Source: a bacterium (GTDB lineage: Bacteria; Pseudomonadota; Alphaproteobacteria; Rhizobiales; Xanthobacteraceae). Taken from it: 7,532 bases of DNA. The stretch is taken from the NCBI GenBank assembly GCA_029946075.1, contig JAQSDT010000090.1, positions 1-7,532 of the forward strand, in the 5' to 3' direction. Both the position numbers and the translations under genes were made by a program. Within the stretch, counting starts at the first letter, position 1; the number at the start of each line of letters is the position of its first letter. A model generated the notes under the pieces. That model did no database searches and was not told where the DNA came from. It was given only the letters and a program-made list of their open reading frames with translations. Positions 6,795 through 7,532 of this stretch are shown piece after piece.

Positions 6795-7052
6795 ATGAAG
6801 GCAAGGTTTTCGCGAAGTGTGAAGCCACTGTGCCGGCGCCACAGGGGCATGACCGTGGCCTTCCTGCTCGCCATGCTGGCCGCCGGTTCGGCGTCGGCGC
6901 AGCAGGGCACGCCCGAACAGCGCCGGGCCTGCACGCCGGACGTCTACCGCCTGTGCGCCGGCGAAATCCCGAACGCGCGCGCCATCACGGCCTGCCTGCG
7001 CCGGCAGAAGTCGAGCTTGAGCCCGGCCTGCGCTGCCGTCTTCGAGCAATAG
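6795..7052 (+). CDS. Small secreted four-cysteine protein (cysteine-rich repeat type)
   Basis: Predicted 85-residue exported protein of unknown function. Residues 1-18 are basic (several Arg/Lys), residues 19-30 are hydrophobic, and AGSASA followed by QQ marks a signal peptidase I site after A35, giving a mature periplasmic or secreted domain of about 50 residues. It carries four cysteines, C46, C54, C67 and C79, spaced C-x7-C-x12-C-x11-C, in the pattern CTPDVYRLC ... IPNARAITACL ... LSPAC. That pattern resembles one copy of the Cys-rich repeat known from Golgi apparatus protein 1 and found in many short rhizobial proteins; two disulfides are likely. GGAG at 6784-6787 lies seven bases before the ATG. 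A second ATG at residue 19, with AGGGG before it, would lose the charged n-region of the signal, so the first is preferred. It appears to be a single gene, with the CRP-like palindrome at 6701-6716 upstream. Confidence 0.8.
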   Translation: MKARFSRSVKPLCRRHRGMTVAFLLAMLAAGSASAQQGTPEQRRACTPDVYRLCAGEIPNARAITACLRRQKSSLSPACAAVFEQ

Positions 7053-7073
7053 GCCGGTTCCGAATTCCTGTTT

Positions 7074-7122
7074 TGATGCGTCTGCTTCACGCGAACCGGT
7101 ATCCGGTTCGCAAAATGCATCA
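7074..7122. repeat. Bipartite palindrome, probable dispersed intergenic repeat
   Basis: The core is a perfect nine-base-pair hairpin, GCGAACCGG (7091-7099) and CCGGTTCGC (7103-7111), with loop TAT. Outer arms TGATGCGT (7074-7081) and ATGCATCA (7115-7122) pair over eight positions with one G-T pair, separated from the core by nine and three unpaired bases. It starts 22 bases after the stop of the cysteine protein. Four A residues, not T, follow the core, so it is not a standard plus-strand terminator. The TTCACGCGAACCGGTATCC core looks like a sequence I recall as frequent between genes in Bradyrhizobium-type genomes; that multiplicity is recollection and cannot be shown within this window. Confidence 0.6.
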
Positions 7123-7209
7123 GTTGTTAGGGTTCAACAGTTGCTACGGCGCCAATGGCGGCTTGCGCGCGGCTCATCTGCGCAATCGCGGCAAAATAGG
7201 CTCCGCCGA

Positions 7210-7305
7210 TCACGCGTGCGGACGATGCATCAGCCAAGCAAATCCGACGCGAATGGCAACGTAGAAAATTGCGACCGCCGCGATAATCCAAAGCGCCACT
7301 TCCAT
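7210..7305 (-). CDS. Tiny single-span membrane protein, 31 residues
   Basis: Reading from ATG at 7305 to TGA at 7210 gives 31 residues beginning MEVALWIIAAVAIFYVAIRV and ending in LMHRPHA. Residues about 3-18 are almost wholly hydrophobic and could form one inner-membrane helix; an Arg at 19 and a basic end (H27, R28, H30) suggest the C-terminus is cytoplasmic by the positive-inside rule. AGGA at 7314-7317 lies eight bases upstream of the ATG on the coding strand, a good ribosome site, and a second AGGA lies just before it. Nothing identifies a function; similar miniproteins often attach to larger membrane complexes. It is too short for most gene finders. A reading in another frame over the same bases (7127-7357) gives no recognisable protein. 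The gene is downstream of tRNA-Asn on the same strand, with a palindrome at 7348-7362 before it. Confidence 0.5.
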   Translation of the reverse strand: MEVALWIIAAVAIFYVAIRVGFAWLMHRPHA

Positions 7306-7313
7306 GGCCAATG

Positions 7314-7322
7314 TCCTGTCCT
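7314..7322 (-). promoter_or_regulatory. Ribosome binding site for the 31-residue protein
   Basis: On the minus strand the bases read AGGACAGGA, two AGGA cores five bases apart. The nearer one ends eight bases before the ATG at 7305, within normal spacing. This is the main support, beside the membrane helix, that the short frame is translated. Confidence 0.45.
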
Positions 7323-7347
7323 GCCAGCGCCGATGCGCCGGCATCCG

Positions 7348-7362
7348 CGTGCATCATGCACG
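7348..7362. repeat. Perfect palindrome upstream of the 31-residue gene
   Basis: CGTGCAT (7348-7354) and ATGCACG (7356-7362) are perfect seven-base arms around one C. It lies 43 bases upstream of the start at 7305 on the minus strand. A lesser hairpin, GATGC (7332-7336)/GCATC (7341-7345), lies beside it. It could be an operator; no T run follows, so it is not a clear terminator for tRNA-Asn. Confidence 0.45.
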
Positions 7363-7456
7363 ATTCGGTGACTCGGGTGTGAGATCGCGCCGGTCAGCAA
7401 TGTCGCAGCGCGCGAGCGGCGAAACCAGGCGATAGCCAATGCGGGGATAGAATTGC

Positions 7457-7531
7457 TGGCTCCCCGGGCTGGATTCGAACCAGCGACCATTCGATTAACA
7501 GTCGAATGCTCTACCGCTGAGCTACCGAGGA
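7457..7531 (-). tRNA. tRNA-Asn (anticodon GTT), CCA encoded
   Basis: Full cloverleaf of 75 bases on the minus strand. Acceptor TCCTCGG (7531-7525) pairs with CCGGGGA with one G-T pair. The D stem is GCTC/GAGC. The anticodon stem TTCGA/TCGAA encloses CTGTTAA, with anticodon GTT complementary to 7497-7499. The variable loop is TGGTC, giving G46 and U47. The T stem GCTGG/CCAGC holds TTCGAAT. Discriminator G73 is at 7460 and CCA is encoded at 7459-7457. Only one base of upstream sequence is in the window, so its promoter is outside; no clear T-run terminator is seen downstream. Confidence 0.97.
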
Positions 7532-7532
7532 A

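Noticed and set aside
6289..7456. Genomic island or prophage remnant inserted between the two tRNA genes
   Set aside because: No integrase or transposase is present and no copy of either tRNA's 3' end was found elsewhere in the window to act as an attachment repeat.
7230..7490. Minus-strand 86-residue frame beginning MVAGSNPARGA
   Set aside because: It starts inside tRNA-Asn; this N-terminus is the translation of the T arm of a tRNA and is a known artefact.
1..7532. CRISPR array or retron-like or other defence system
   Set aside because: No regularly spaced direct repeats and no reverse transcriptase, nuclease or toxin-antitoxin pair could be recognised in any frame.

Overview
This window reads as chromosomal DNA of a GC-rich alphaproteobacterium, most likely of the Bradyrhizobium/Rhodopseudomonas/Afipia group (Nitrobacteraceae). 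That placement is an inference from high GC at third codon positions, weak or absent sigma-70-type signals, a bipartite palindrome typical in style of dispersed repeats in these genomes, and small orphan proteins of a kind I associate with this group. No database search was possible.

Layout. Bases 1-5337 hold two adjacent inner-membrane RND efflux permeases of the MdtB/MdtC type. The first is cut by the left window edge and lacks about its first 310 residues. The second is complete and its ATG directly follows the stop of the first. The expected partners (a membrane fusion protein upstream, perhaps an outer-membrane channel) lie outside the window. A short gap of 34 bases leads to a DTW-domain protein (5372-6103) of the TapT family, which makes acp3U in tRNA. 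It ends in a small hairpin with a T run. A complete tRNA-Cys(GCA) with encoded CCA follows at 6215-6288.

From 6289 to 7456 the window holds small, poorly known genes and palindromes: a 63-residue minus-strand protein (6349-6540), a 182-base gap with an inverted repeat and a perfect CRP-type palindrome, an 85-residue secreted four-cysteine protein (6795-7052), a strong bipartite hairpin (7074-7122), and a 31-residue single-span membrane protein on the minus strand (7210-7305) that is too short for ordinary gene callers. A complete tRNA-Asn(GTT) with encoded CCA lies on the minus strand at 7457-7531, up against the right edge.

How the parts work together. The two permeases probably form a mixed MdtB/MdtC-like trimer that pumps drugs or bile-salt-like amphiphiles from periplasm to exterior, using the proton gradient. 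The tRNA-modifying enzyme sits beside tRNA genes, but only the tRNA-Asn has a U at position 47, so only it is a possible local substrate. I found no clear evidence of a new defence or mobile system. The parts most worth a second look are the CRP-like site, the secreted cysteine protein and the tiny membrane protein.
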